Source: Alcanivoracaceae bacterium
Lineage (GTDB): Bacteria > Pseudomonadota > Gammaproteobacteria > Pseudomonadales > Alcanivoracaceae
DNA: 37,836 nt
Assembly: GCA_002706085.1 (NCBI GenBank)
Contig: PAJO01000050.1
Span: 1 to 37,836 of the forward strand
Direction: 5' to 3'
Below, piece after piece: positions 17,451 to 25,317 of this stretch. The position numbers and the translations under genes are program-made. The notes below the pieces were generated by a model that saw only the letters and a program-made list of their open reading frames with translations, did no database searches and had not been told where the DNA came from. Every line of letters begins with the position of its first letter. Within the stretch, counting starts at the first letter, position 1.

Positions 17451-17756
17451 CTAAATGCACTGGTATTTCACTGAAACGCGCGTCCTATTGCACTCCCCAT
17501 TTGGTTTTAGCTCAACGCATTGCGACATGGATGTCCCAAAAGATCTACTTCCCTTATAGCCCCACTCTATGCATGCATCGTAAGCAACGCGATCTCTCTC
17601 TTCTTGGCTAACCTGCGGTATTTCGTACCATTTATACTCATATGCAGTAACAACCACAGCATTAGATTTGCTAGCATCAAGCAAAAACCAATTCTTAGGA
17701 GCAGAAACGCAACCCAATAAACCCACAAAAAAAACAACCGATATTAAAATCCTCAT
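17451..17756 (-). CDS. YecR-like lipoprotein
   Basis: The 101-residue product has a lipoprotein signal (MRILISVVFFVGLLGC, lipobox LLGC) and the layout of the YecR-like family: VVVTAYEYKWYEIPQV, then AYDACIEWGYKGSRSFG, then CVELKPNGECNRTRVSVKYQC, with four cysteines likely paired in two disulfides. Its function is unknown. The start ATG overlaps the stop of the zinc-ribbon gene by four bases (ATGA), so they are one operon. This stretch is clearly AT-richer than its neighbours, suggesting recent transfer. Confidence 0.75.
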   Translation of the reverse strand: MRILISVVFFVGLLGCVSAPKNWFLLDASKSNAVVVTAYEYKWYEIPQVSQEERDRVAYDACIEWGYKGSRSFGTSMSQCVELKPNGECNRTRVSVKYQCI

Positions 17757-18022
17757 TTCCCTTTCCCTTGCAAATAATCATGAGTAATTTTTGTTATTCC
17801 TTTAATAAGAGATTCCGCATTTAGGACGTCATCATACGGAAGTTCTGCGGTAACAAATCTATGAAAGCATTCCAAACACTCACGATGCCGAAGAAAAACC
17901 TGTACACCATTGAAATATTTCCTCCCCGGTCGACGCCCATAATATTGAGACTCACCAAAAGCAATACTTTCACACAAAGTATTCTTACCGCAAACAGGAC
18001 AAAAAACCTTTGTACCGCTCAT
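17753..18022 (-). CDS. Zinc-ribbon protein resembling the NrdR N-terminal domain
   Basis: The 89-residue product carries Cys8-x2-Cys11 (FCPVCGK) and Cys49-x2-Cys52 (RECLECFHRFVT), with Arg-rich spacing between. This is close to the NrdR zinc ribbon (CPFC...RRREC..C..RFTT), but the ATP-cone domain that follows in NrdR is missing, so it is not NrdR itself. A DNA- or RNA-binding role is inferred only from the fold. ATG 18022 is chosen because GGGGG lies 5 bases before it. It is AT-rich and coupled to the YecR-like gene. Confidence 0.65.
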   Translation of the reverse strand: MSGTKVFCPVCGKNTLCESIAFGESQYYGRRPGRKYFNGVQVFLRHRECLECFHRFVTAELPYDDVLNAESLIKGITKITHDYLQGKGK

Positions 18023-18147
18023 ATCAACCCCCAAACGGAAAACCTCGTTATTCTTACATAAAACGGGAATTCAATACCTGAGAAATCTAAACAGCAATAG
18101 CTATTTTAATAACACTCCCTTCCTTTCTTTAAATCATTAAGGAGGAA

Positions 18148-19677
18148 CTATCTTTTCTTCCAATCCAGACTATAAAGGTCATCCCTGCGATCGCGCAGAT
18201 TGGTGACCGACCCTTCCCGGTGCAGCAGTTTCAACTTCTCCAGGTCCACATCCGCAAACATCAGCATTTCAGTATTGGGTACCGACTCACTGATGATGGC
18301 ATCGTGGGGAAAATAGAAATCGCTGGGGGAAAATACCGACGACTGGGCGTACTGGATATCCACCGCATCCACCCTGGGCAGGTTGCCCACCGAACCAGCG
18401 ATGGCCACGTAACATTCGTTTTCGATGGCGCGAGCCTGGGCACAATGACGCACCCGCAGATAACCATTCTTGGTGTCAGTCCAGAACGGGACGAACAGGA
18501 TATCCATCTTTTCTTCGGCCAGCAGACGGCCCAGCTCCGGAAACTCCACGTCGTAACAGATCAGAATACCGACGCGACCGGCATCGGTATCGAACACCTG
18601 TACCTTGTTGCCGCCCTGGATCACCCAGTCCCGACGCTCATGGGGCGTGATGTGGATCTTGTACTGGGACTCCACCGACCCGTCACGGCGCATCAGATAA
18701 GCGACGTTATAGACCTTTTCATCTTCGATCACCGGCATGGAACCACCGACGATATTGATGTTGTAACTCACGGCCATATCCGCCAGCGCATCACGCACCT
18801 CATTGGTAAAGCTGGCCAGGAAACGCACCGCTTCCACCGAGTTCAACTCCGGACGCAGGCCCATGAGTGGCGCACTGAAAAATTCCGGTAGCACGGCAAA
18901 ATCCGCGCGGTAATCCGATAACGCGTCGATAAAGAATTCCACCTGGTTAAGCAGGTCCTGCACATCCCGTGCAGCCCGCATCCGCCGCTGGACGACACCC
19001 ACCCGGACCACGGTGCGACGGGGCCACTCGGTGTCTTCATCTTCCGGTTCATAAAGAATGTTGTCCCATTCCAGCAGCGTTGCGTACCCGCGAGAGTCTT
19101 CATCCTCCGGCAGGTATTGCTTCATGAGACGTTTCACATCGAAGCCATTGGACAGCTGAAACGACAGAATCGGGTCATAGATTGCGCGGGCTTCTACCTG
19201 CTCAATGTATTCGGTGACCTTCATCTGGTCTGCGTATTTGGAAAAGCCCGGCAAACGACCACCGGCCAGAATGGCACGCAGATTCTCTTCCCGACACAGC
19301 TCCTTGCGCGCCTCGTAAAGCCGGCGCCCCAGACGGTAACCGCGGTATTCCTTGTCCACAAACACATCCAGACCATAGAGCGCATCCCCCTTGCGGTTAT
19401 GGGAACGCACCTTGTCGTCGGTGATCAGGTCTTCATAGCGGTGCGGGTTGGAGAAGCGGTCGTATTTCACCTTGATGGTTAGCGCGGTTGCCACCAGCTC
19501 CCCATTATCCTCGATCACCAACTGCCCTTCCGGAAAAATACGGATCAGGGTGCGAATGGTGTCTTCCGGCCAGGCCCCGCCAATGTCGTGATAGACCTGG
19601 TCCATCAGTCGTGCCAGCGCCGGATAGTCCTCTTCGGTCAGGGTGCGCAGGCGCAGGCGGGTGGTTTCTTCAGCCAT
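18148..19677 (-). CDS. GNAT acetyltransferase fused to carbon-nitrogen hydrolase (nitrilase fold)
   Basis: The 509-residue product joins a GNAT domain (residues about 5-180; GLDVFVDKEYRGYRLGRRLY is the acetyl-CoA site) to a nitrilase-superfamily amidohydrolase (about 220-500). The Glu-Lys-Cys triad is visible: Glu in FAVLPEFFSAP, Lys in QYKIHITPHERR, Cys in VGILICYDVEFPE. The fusion is a known but poorly characterised architecture; it may acetylate and hydrolyse amides of one pathway. AAGGAG lies 6-7 bases before the ATG. A GC-rich hairpin (about 19693-19727) sits just upstream of the start. The preceding gene on this strand (19769-20143) is of unknown function. Confidence 0.93.
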   Translation of the reverse strand: MAEETTRLRLRTLTEEDYPALARLMDQVYHDIGGAWPEDTIRTLIRIFPEGQLVIEDNGELVATALTIKVKYDRFSNPHRYEDLITDDKVRSHNRKGDALYGLDVFVDKEYRGYRLGRRLYEARKELCREENLRAILAGGRLPGFSKYADQMKVTEYIEQVEARAIYDPILSFQLSNGFDVKRLMKQYLPEDEDSRGYATLLEWDNILYEPEDEDTEWPRRTVVRVGVVQRRMRAARDVQDLLNQVEFFIDALSDYRADFAVLPEFFSAPLMGLRPELNSVEAVRFLASFTNEVRDALADMAVSYNINIVGGSMPVIEDEKVYNVAYLMRRDGSVESQYKIHITPHERRDWVIQGGNKVQVFDTDAGRVGILICYDVEFPELGRLLAEEKMDILFVPFWTDTKNGYLRVRHCAQARAIENECYVAIAGSVGNLPRVDAVDIQYAQSSVFSPSDFYFPHDAIISESVPNTEMLMFADVDLEKLKLLHREGSVTNLRDRRDDLYSLDWKKR

Positions 19678-19768
19678 AACAACTCCTTGTGGATGCGCTG
19701 CACGCTCTATGCCGAGCGCTGCAGCACATTAAACATCAACAACATTACCGCTTTGAGGCCGGGCTCTA

Positions 19769-20143
19769 TCAGGCATTCAGCGGCGGGAACGGGATCAGCC
19801 AACTCATGGCACGATTGTGCAGCGCATCGGGGCCTGTGGGATAGAGGCCAACGCCATCGGGACGAATAAAAATCACCCCTCCATCATTCAGTGCGACGTA
19901 GCCGGAAGCATGCTCACGCACAAACCCGCAGGCTTGCCCCCAGGACGGTTGCAGCGAGGGTGGAATGCTTTCGTAGCCAATGACACCATTGGCGAGGGGG
20001 TCATCGATGGCGACCCGGTCACGATAGAGGCCAATAGCATCTTCCCCCACCAGCAGCACCATGCCCTGATGGAAGTGCAGCAGGGTCACATTGCCACGGC
20101 CGTTGAGAGTCAGGTTTTCCTGGCGTTCGATAATGGTATCCAT
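19769..20143 (-). CDS. Conserved-looking protein of unknown function
   Basis: The 124-residue product (MDTIIERQENLTLNGRGNVT...) has no signal peptide or membrane helix and is rich in Gly, Val and Asp, with LLHFHQGMVLLVGEDAIGLY and a second similar stretch GVIFIRPDGVGLYPTG, suggesting an internal beta-rich duplication. I do not recognise a family. The ATG at 20143 has AAGG 6 bases upstream; the frame is open to 20308 but that part would overlap the divergent cobB gene. The GNAT-nitrilase gene follows 91 bases downstream on the same strand. Confidence 0.6.
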   Translation of the reverse strand: MDTIIERQENLTLNGRGNVTLLHFHQGMVLLVGEDAIGLYRDRVAIDDPLANGVIGYESIPPSLQPSWGQACGFVREHASGYVALNDGGVIFIRPDGVGLYPTGPDALHNRAMSWLIPFPPLNA

Positions 20144-20171
20144 AAGCAACCTTGGCAGATTGGGCAGATAA

Positions 20172-20876
20172 ATGGCTGAAAACATTGTAATACTTACCGG
20201 CGCGGGAATCTCGGCGGAATCCGGCATCAAGACGTTCCGGGCGTCAGACGGCCTGTGGGAAAACCACCGGGTCGAAGATGTGGCCACACCCGAAGCCTTC
20301 TTTCGCAACCCGCTGATGGTGCAACAGTTCTATAACACCCGCCGCGAGCAATTGCTCAGCGCTGCCATCAAGCCCAATGCCGCGCATCAGGCCCTGGCAC
20401 GGCTCGAAACGGCCTGGCCGGGACAAGTTCTGCTGATCACCCAGAACATCGACAACCTGCATGAACGGGCAGGCAGTCGCAACCTGATCCACATGCATGG
20501 GGAACTGCTCAAAGGGCGCTGTCAGACCAGCGGTGGGTTGCTGGAGATTGATCACGATCTGACACCGGCGCTCCCCTGCCCGCTCTGTGGGAAACCCGGC
20601 TGTCTGCGCCCCCATGTGGTGTGGTTCGGGGAAATGCCCCTGCAAATGGAGACGATCTACCAGGCGCTGGCCCGGTGTGACCTGTTCATCAGTATCGGGA
20701 CCAGCGGCAACGTCTACCCGGCGGCAGGTTTTGTGGAAGAGGCCAATCGTCACGGCGCGCACACCATTGAGCTCAACCTGGAGCCCTCACAGCGACTGAC
20801 CGCCTTTGCCGAGCACCGTCACGGACTGGCCACAGATCTCGTGCCCCACTACGTGGATGAGCTGCTCACCACCTGA
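20172..20876 (+). CDS. cobB: Sir2-family NAD-dependent protein deacylase (class III)
   Basis: The 234-residue product has the sirtuin motifs: [13 protein letters not shown] (NAD binding), [34 protein letters not shown], the catalytic HMHGE, and [19 protein letters not shown]. The Tyr-x-x-Arg of FYNTRR is the class III signature that favours succinyl- and malonyl-lysine as substrates, as in E. coli CobB. As in E. coli CobB the first zinc Cys pair is degenerate (only one Cys in RCQTSGG). It is divergent from the unknown gene at 20143, 28 bases away. The ribosome site is weak. Confidence 0.93.
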   Translation: MAENIVILTGAGISAESGIKTFRASDGLWENHRVEDVATPEAFFRNPLMVQQFYNTRREQLLSAAIKPNAAHQALARLETAWPGQVLLITQNIDNLHERAGSRNLIHMHGELLKGRCQTSGGLLEIDHDLTPALPCPLCGKPGCLRPHVVWFGEMPLQMETIYQALARCDLFISIGTSGNVYPAAGFVEEANRHGAHTIELNLEPSQRLTAFAEHRHGLATDLVPHYVDELLTT

Positions 20877-21097
20877 ACCTGCACGGTGGCCCACGTGCTC
20901 GCCAGACAAATCAGGATCAGGTACAGAACCTGCGGATGGCAGGTCTGCAACAGACACCCATATTGAGGGTTTCTATCACCGGCAGAGGCGGCCTCATATT
21001 TCTATAAGCCGCTGTTTCCGCTAGACTGTTGGACCTCTAAGAAGGGAGAGTCAGCCAGGGGCGCGGCCTCCAGCAACGACAGGTAGTAAAGACCATC

Positions 21098-22171
21098 ATG
21101 ACCGATAAACAGGTAGACGATCTCAATATCGCCTCACAGGAACTCCTGATCACCCCGAATGCGCTGAAAGAAGAGCTGCCGCTCTCGGACAACGCGCGCA
21201 AGACGGTGATTGAAGGGCGCGAGACCATTCGCAACATCCTCGACCGCAAGGACCACCGTCTGTTCGTGGTCATCGGTCCCTGCTCTATCCATGACACCAA
21301 GGCGGCCATGGACTACGCGCAAAAGCTGAAAGCACTTGCCGAGGAAGTGAAAGACACCATCTACCTGGTGCTGCGGGTCTATTTCGAGAAGCCACGTACT
21401 ACAACCGGCTGGAAGGGGCTGATCAACGACCCCTACATGAATGATTCCTTCAAGGTGCAGGATGGTTTGCATATCGCCCGCAAGCTGTTGCTGGACGTGG
21501 CCGAGCTGGGCCTGCCGGCCGCCACCGAAGCACTGGACCCAACCACCCCGCAGTACATTCAGGATCTGATCGCCTGGAACGCGATTGGCGCCCGTACCAC
21601 CGAAAGCCAGACCCACCGGGAAATGTCGTCCGGTCTGTCCAGCCCGGTGGGCTTCAAGAATGGCACCGATGGCAGCCTGGATGTGGCCGTCAACGCCATG
21701 CTGAGTGTGCAGTCCCCACACCGCTTCCTGGGTATTGATCCGGAAGGCCGTGTGGCACTGACCACCACCAAGGGCAACCAGTACGGACATGTGGTACTGC
21801 GCGGTGGCGGCGGCAAGCCGAACTATGATTCCGTATCCGTGGCCTTGGCCGAAAAAGCGCTGGAAAAGGCCGGCGTCTCCACCAACATCATGGTGGACTG
21901 CTCCCACGCCAACTCCAACAAGGATCCCGGCCTGCAGCCTCTGGTGATGGAAAACATCGCCAATCAGATTCTCGAAGGCAACCAGTCCATTGTTGGCCTG
22001 ATGGTGGAATCCCACCTGAAATTCGGCAACCAGAAGATCCCGGCCAACCTGGATGACCTGGAATACGGTGTGTCTATTACCGATGGCTGTATCAGCTGGG
22101 AAACCACGGAAGAGTCCATCCGTGACATGGCCAGCAAGCTGCGCGAGGCGCTACCCAAACGTTTGGGCTGA
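21098..22171 (+). CDS. 3-deoxy-7-phosphoheptulonate (DAHP) synthase, AroF/G/H type
   Basis: The 357-residue product is a type I DAHP synthase, which joins phosphoenolpyruvate and erythrose 4-phosphate at the start of the shikimate pathway. Family features are VVIGPCSIHD (metal-binding Cys), YFEKPRTTTGWKGLINDP, IGARTTESQTHRE, SPVGFKNGTDGS, the metal His in DCSHANSNKD, the Glu in MVESHLKFGNQ and the Asp in SITDGCISWE. Which amino acid controls this isozyme cannot be told with confidence. The start ATG 21098 gives the usual length; its ribosome site is poor. A strong terminator follows 17 bases after the stop. Confidence 0.96.
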   Translation: MTDKQVDDLNIASQELLITPNALKEELPLSDNARKTVIEGRETIRNILDRKDHRLFVVIGPCSIHDTKAAMDYAQKLKALAEEVKDTIYLVLRVYFEKPRTTTGWKGLINDPYMNDSFKVQDGLHIARKLLLDVAELGLPAATEALDPTTPQYIQDLIAWNAIGARTTESQTHREMSSGLSSPVGFKNGTDGSLDVAVNAMLSVQSPHRFLGIDPEGRVALTTTKGNQYGHVVLRGGGGKPNYDSVSVALAEKALEKAGVSTNIMVDCSHANSNKDPGLQPLVMENIANQILEGNQSIVGLMVESHLKFGNQKIPANLDDLEYGVSITDGCISWETTEESIRDMASKLREALPKRLG

Positions 22172-22188
22172 TCCACTGCCGAGCACTG

Positions 22189-22215
22189 AAAAGCCGCCTT
22201 ACTGGCGGCTTTTTT
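22189..22215 (+). terminator. Rho-independent terminator after DAHP synthase
   Basis: The stem AAAAGCCGCC / GGCGGCTTTT has a 5-base loop and ends in six T, 17 bases after the stop codon. Confidence 0.95.
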
Positions 22216-22243
22216 ATGGTTCAATCGTCCACAGCCCCCCCTT

Positions 22244-22270
22244 CCGTAGGAGCGTCGCTGGCGGCGCGAT
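22244..22270. repeat. REP-like GC-rich repeat, motif B (copy 2)
   Basis: It is 26/27 identical to 3109-3135 (C/G difference at position 17) and lies 28 bases past the DAHP synthase terminator. Its first 14 bases recur inverted, with one mismatch, at 22458-22471. Confidence 0.75.
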
Positions 22271-22295
22271 AACCCACGTCGTTAAAGACGGATTT

Positions 22296-22360
22296 ACCAC
22301 AGAGGACACAGGGTCCACGGAGCAAAACCGTCTTCCTCAGCGAACTGTGCCCTCTGTGAT
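22296..22360. repeat. Imperfect inverted repeat, CACAGAGG type
   Basis: The left arm ACCACAGAGGACACAG (22296-22311) pairs with the right arm CTGTGCCCTCTGTGAT (22345-22360), 14 of 16 positions matching, around a 33-base centre. It can form a long hairpin and looks like a non-coding intergenic element of a dispersed family. Confidence 0.65.
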
Positions 22361-22494
22361 AAAGATACTTTTGATCCTGGTCTGGGATCGCGCCGCCACC
22401 GAGCGTAGCGAAGGAACGCCCGCAGGGCGGCCCGGAGGATGAGCGAAGCGAATAACCGACGCACCTACGGCAAGTAAGGGTATTAAGTCGGGCC

Positions 22495-22518
22495 TTTCCC
22501 GCTAACCCACGATAAACC
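22495..22518 (-). repeat. Dispersed intergenic repeat, motif A (copy 2)
   Basis: On the minus strand it reads GGTTTATCGTGGGTTAGCGG followed by GAAA. It is about 87% identical to 27439-27463 and similar to 3061-3086. It directly abuts the terminator of the repeat lipoprotein gene. Confidence 0.7.
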
Positions 22519-22552
22519 AAAAAAAAACCCGGCGATAAACGCCGGGCTTTTT
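22519..22552 (-). terminator. Rho-independent terminator of the repeat lipoprotein gene
   Basis: On the minus strand the stem CCCGGCG / CGCCGGG has a 5-base TTTAT loop and is followed by nine T; it is preceded by AAAAAG, so it could also act on transcripts from the other side. It begins 24 bases after the stop codon. Confidence 0.92.
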
Positions 22553-22576
22553 GAGGCTGTTTCCTGACAGGCAGGT

Positions 22577-25129
22577 TTACATGAAACCGCCAAACAGGGT
22601 ATCAAACAGCTCCGTCAGGGCACTGGTATCAAGAGTCGGTTCTTCCGGTGCTTCCTGGTTGATCAGACAGCCCAACCCCAGTGTCAGGGACAGATTGCCT
22701 TCTTCGTTGAAGGCACTCAGCAACGGGCAGCCTGGCAGCAGGCCAATGCTTTCCGTATTGAGCAGTTCAACGTTGTCCAGTGACTCCACAAAGCAGGCAC
22801 GCGGATCGACACTGCCAGTCGCAGACGTCTGCGGGCATACCTGTTCGGTCAGCGGATTCGGCTCACTCAGCGGGCCCAGCAGTTCTTCCAGAGCGGCAAG
22901 ACCTGCTCCCGCTTCTGCCAGACAATCCGCCGGGGTAGTCGGGCCCAAATCACCCGCTGCCGTTTCCGGGCAGAATTGCTCCAGCGCAGGGGCCAGCGGG
23001 TTGTCACCACCGCCCGGCATGCCACCGGTCACTGCTTCTTCGAAACAGGCTGCCGGATCCACGGAACCGTCTGCAGATTCATTGGGGCACAGGGCTTCGG
23101 TAAGCGGGTTCGCACCACCGATGATGTCCTCAATGTTGCCGAAGCTGCTGCCCGCTTCAGTCAGACAGTCCACCGGTGTGGTCGGGCCCACTTCGGCTTC
23201 AGCCGTATTAGGACAGAACTGCGCCAGTACAGGTGCCAACGGGTTATCACCACCACCCGGAGTACCACCGGACAGGGCTTCTTCGAAACAGGCGGCCGGG
23301 TCTACCTGACCATCAGCGGACTCTTCCGGGCAGAACTGCTCAGTAAGCGGGTTGGAACCAGAGATCAGGTCCTGCACGTCGCCAAAGGCGGCACCGGCTT
23401 CCGTCAGACAGTCGATCGGCGTGGTCGGACCAACGTCACCGGCAGCGGTTTCCGGGCAGAACTGTTCCAGCACCGGCGCCAACGGGTTGTCGCCACCCGG
23501 CAGACCACCTGCACCACCGGCCGCTTCTTCAAAGCACGCCGCTGGATCAATCGGGGTCGCCTGGGCCGCGTTCGGGCACAGGTTCTCGGTCAGCGGGTTC
23601 GGGCCCAGCAGCAGATCCTGAACGTCCTGGAAGTTGCCACCGGCTTCGGTCAAGCAATCCACCGGGGTCGTTTCACTCAGCTCGTTCATGGCGGTCTCAG
23701 GACAGAATTGCTCCATCACCGGGGCCAGCGGGTTATCACCACCCGGAGCAGGCATACCACCGGACAAGGCTTCTTCGAAACAGGCTGCCGGGTCTACCTG
23801 ACCATCAGCGGACTCTTCCGGGCAAAGCTGCTCGGTGAGCGGGTTGGAACCTGAGATCAGGTCCTGCACGTCACCAAAGGCGGCACCGGCTTCGGTCAGG
23901 CAGTCGATCGGCGTGGTCGGGCCAACTTCACCAGCAGCGGTTTCCGGACAGAACTGTTCCAGCACCGGCGCCAACGGATTGTCACCACCTCCACCACCGG
24001 GCAGACCGCCTTCAGCCGCTTCGGTGAAACAGGCGGCAGGATCAATCGGCGTCGTTTGTGCGGCTTCCGGGCACAGGTTTTCGGTCAGAGGGTTCGGGCC
24101 CAACAGCAGGTCCTGAACATCCTGGAAGTTACCACCGGCTTCGGCCAGGCAGTCAAACGCGGTTGAGGCACCGATTTCAAGCTGTGCGGTTTCGGGACAG
24201 AACTGTTCCATGACAGGAGCAAACGGATTGCTCGGGTCGCCCCCATCGCCACCGTCACCGCCATCTCCACCGCCATCACCGGGGAAACCACCCGCCCCCA
24301 TCAGGGCTTCGGCGAAACATTTCGGTGGGTCGATGTGGCCATCTGCCGAATCTTCCGGGCAGATCTGGCTGGTCAACTCATTGCTTTCGGTAATCAGGTC
24401 ATAGATGGCCACATAGTTACGGCTGGCTTCATCCAGACAGTTCATCGGGGTTTCTTCGTTAAACTCACCGGCCCCGGCTTCCGGGCACAGTTGCTCGGTA
24501 ATCTGGTCAGCACCAGGCAAGCCACCGCCATCACCGCCGCCAGGCAAACCGCCGCTGCCCGCAGCTTCAGCGAAACAGTTCGCCGGATCCACCTCGCCAT
24601 CAGCGGATTCTTCCGGACAGATCGCTTCAGTGATCGGGTTGGAACCACCAATCATGTCACCCACGTTTTGCAGGTTGCCGGCAGCTTCCTGCAAACAGGC
24701 CGCCGGAAAACTGGCGCTACCATCGAACGACGTATCGGTGTCGTAAATAAAATCCTGATCCAGCAGTTCGCCGTTGAACGTCAGGGTAGCGTCAAAGGCC
24801 TGTGCCGCTTCGGGACAGAACTGTTGAACCACCGGATTCAGCGACAAGGTATAGCCGGTATCTTCCTCAGCCTCCTCTTCGCCTTCGTCCATACAGGCTT
24901 CCGGGCTGATGTTGCCAAGCTCGTCAGGCGCACTACTGGTGGCCGGACAGAGCGCATCAGTCAGCGGGTTTTCCTGATCAATGATGTCTGCGATTTCTGG
25001 TGGCAGGGCACGGGCGGCTGCGCCCGCGGCGTCTGCGGCCGGCGAAGAACTGCCGCCACCGCCACCGCAGGCGGCCAGCATGGCCGCAAGGGCGCTGCTA
25101 CCTACCAGAAGTTTGAGTTGATTAGCCAA
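22577..25129 (-). CDS. Giant acidic lipoprotein of 18 two-cysteine modules, unknown function
   Basis: The 850-residue product has a lipoprotein signal (LANQLKLLVGSSALAAMLAAC; lipobox LAAC) then a GGGGGSSS linker. The rest is 18 modules of about 35-50 residues, each with CP and a second Cys. Type 1: NPLTExLCPEes...DPAACFEEA plus a Gly/Asp linker. Type 2: NPLAPVLEQFCPETA...TTPxDCLTEAG plus a helix. From about module 6 the types alternate strictly; modules 6-9 and 10-13 are near copies (492-bp period). There are 36 module Cys, only 3 Arg, 1 Lys and 1 His in about 830 residues. Start TTG 25129 is chosen because GGAGGGG lies 6 bases before it; ATG 25144 lacks a ribosome site. It should be a disulfide-rich surface lipoprotein. 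I recognise no family. Confidence 0.85.
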   Translation of the reverse strand: MANQLKLLVGSSALAAMLAACGGGGGSSSPAADAAGAAARALPPEIADIIDQENPLTDALCPATSSAPDELGNISPEACMDEGEEEAEEDTGYTLSLNPVVQQFCPEAAQAFDATLTFNGELLDQDFIYDTDTSFDGSASFPAACLQEAAGNLQNVGDMIGGSNPITEAICPEESADGEVDPANCFAEAAGSGGLPGGGDGGGLPGADQITEQLCPEAGAGEFNEETPMNCLDEASRNYVAIYDLITESNELTSQICPEDSADGHIDPPKCFAEALMGAGGFPGDGGGDGGDGGDGGDPSNPFAPVMEQFCPETAQLEIGASTAFDCLAEAGGNFQDVQDLLLGPNPLTENLCPEAAQTTPIDPAACFTEAAEGGLPGGGGGDNPLAPVLEQFCPETAAGEVGPTTPIDCLTEAGAAFGDVQDLISGSNPLTEQLCPEESADGQVDPAACFEEALSGGMPAPGGDNPLAPVMEQFCPETAMNELSETTPVDCLTEAGGNFQDVQDLLLGPNPLTENLCPNAAQATPIDPAACFEEAAGGAGGLPGGDNPLAPVLEQFCPETAAGDVGPTTPIDCLTEAGAAFGDVQDLISGSNPLTEQFCPEESADGQVDPAACFEEALSGGTPGGGDNPLAPVLAQFCPNTAEAEVGPTTPVDCLTEAGSSFGNIEDIIGGANPLTEALCPNESADGSVDPAACFEEAVTGGMPGGGDNPLAPALEQFCPETAAGDLGPTTPADCLAEAGAGLAALEELLGPLSEPNPLTEQVCPQTSATGSVDPRACFVESLDNVELLNTESIGLLPGCPLLSAFNEEGNLSLTLGLGCLINQEAPEEPTLDTSALTELFDTLFGGFM

Positions 25130-25317
25130 GGTGAACCCCTCCATGTGCTTTGTCGTTATGTTCCCCCCTTGGGGAGATTGCATGTGCGACTATGGAAGGG
25201 ATGTGCAATCTGCTGTAGAGCAACGCCGTTGACAGAATGTAAGCGAGCGTAGCCAGCGTTACCCGATCGTGTCTGAAGAAGGGTCAACGCAACTTTTTGA
25301 TAACAGATCCATGCTTA

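Larger units (their letters stand above)
22216..22576. other. Repeat-rich intergenic region between convergent genes
   Basis: No gene is present. The stretch is built of repeats: motif B (22244-22270), an imperfect inverted repeat of CACAGAGG type (22296-22360), an inverted partial copy of motif B's start (CGACGCACCTACGG at 22458-22471), and motif A (22495-22518), followed by the terminator of the lipoprotein gene. Two CCGTAGG-type ends in opposite orientation bracket about 230 bases. Confidence 0.6.

Noticed and set aside
22200-22580. CRISPR-like array between the DAHP synthase and lipoprotein genes
   Set aside because: Repeats are inverted and irregular, there are no equal-length spacers and no cas genes.
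22976-24404. Long plus-strand frames opposite the repeat lipoprotein
   Set aside because: They mirror the tandem repeats and carry no start signals; the minus frame has signal peptide, ribosome site and terminator.
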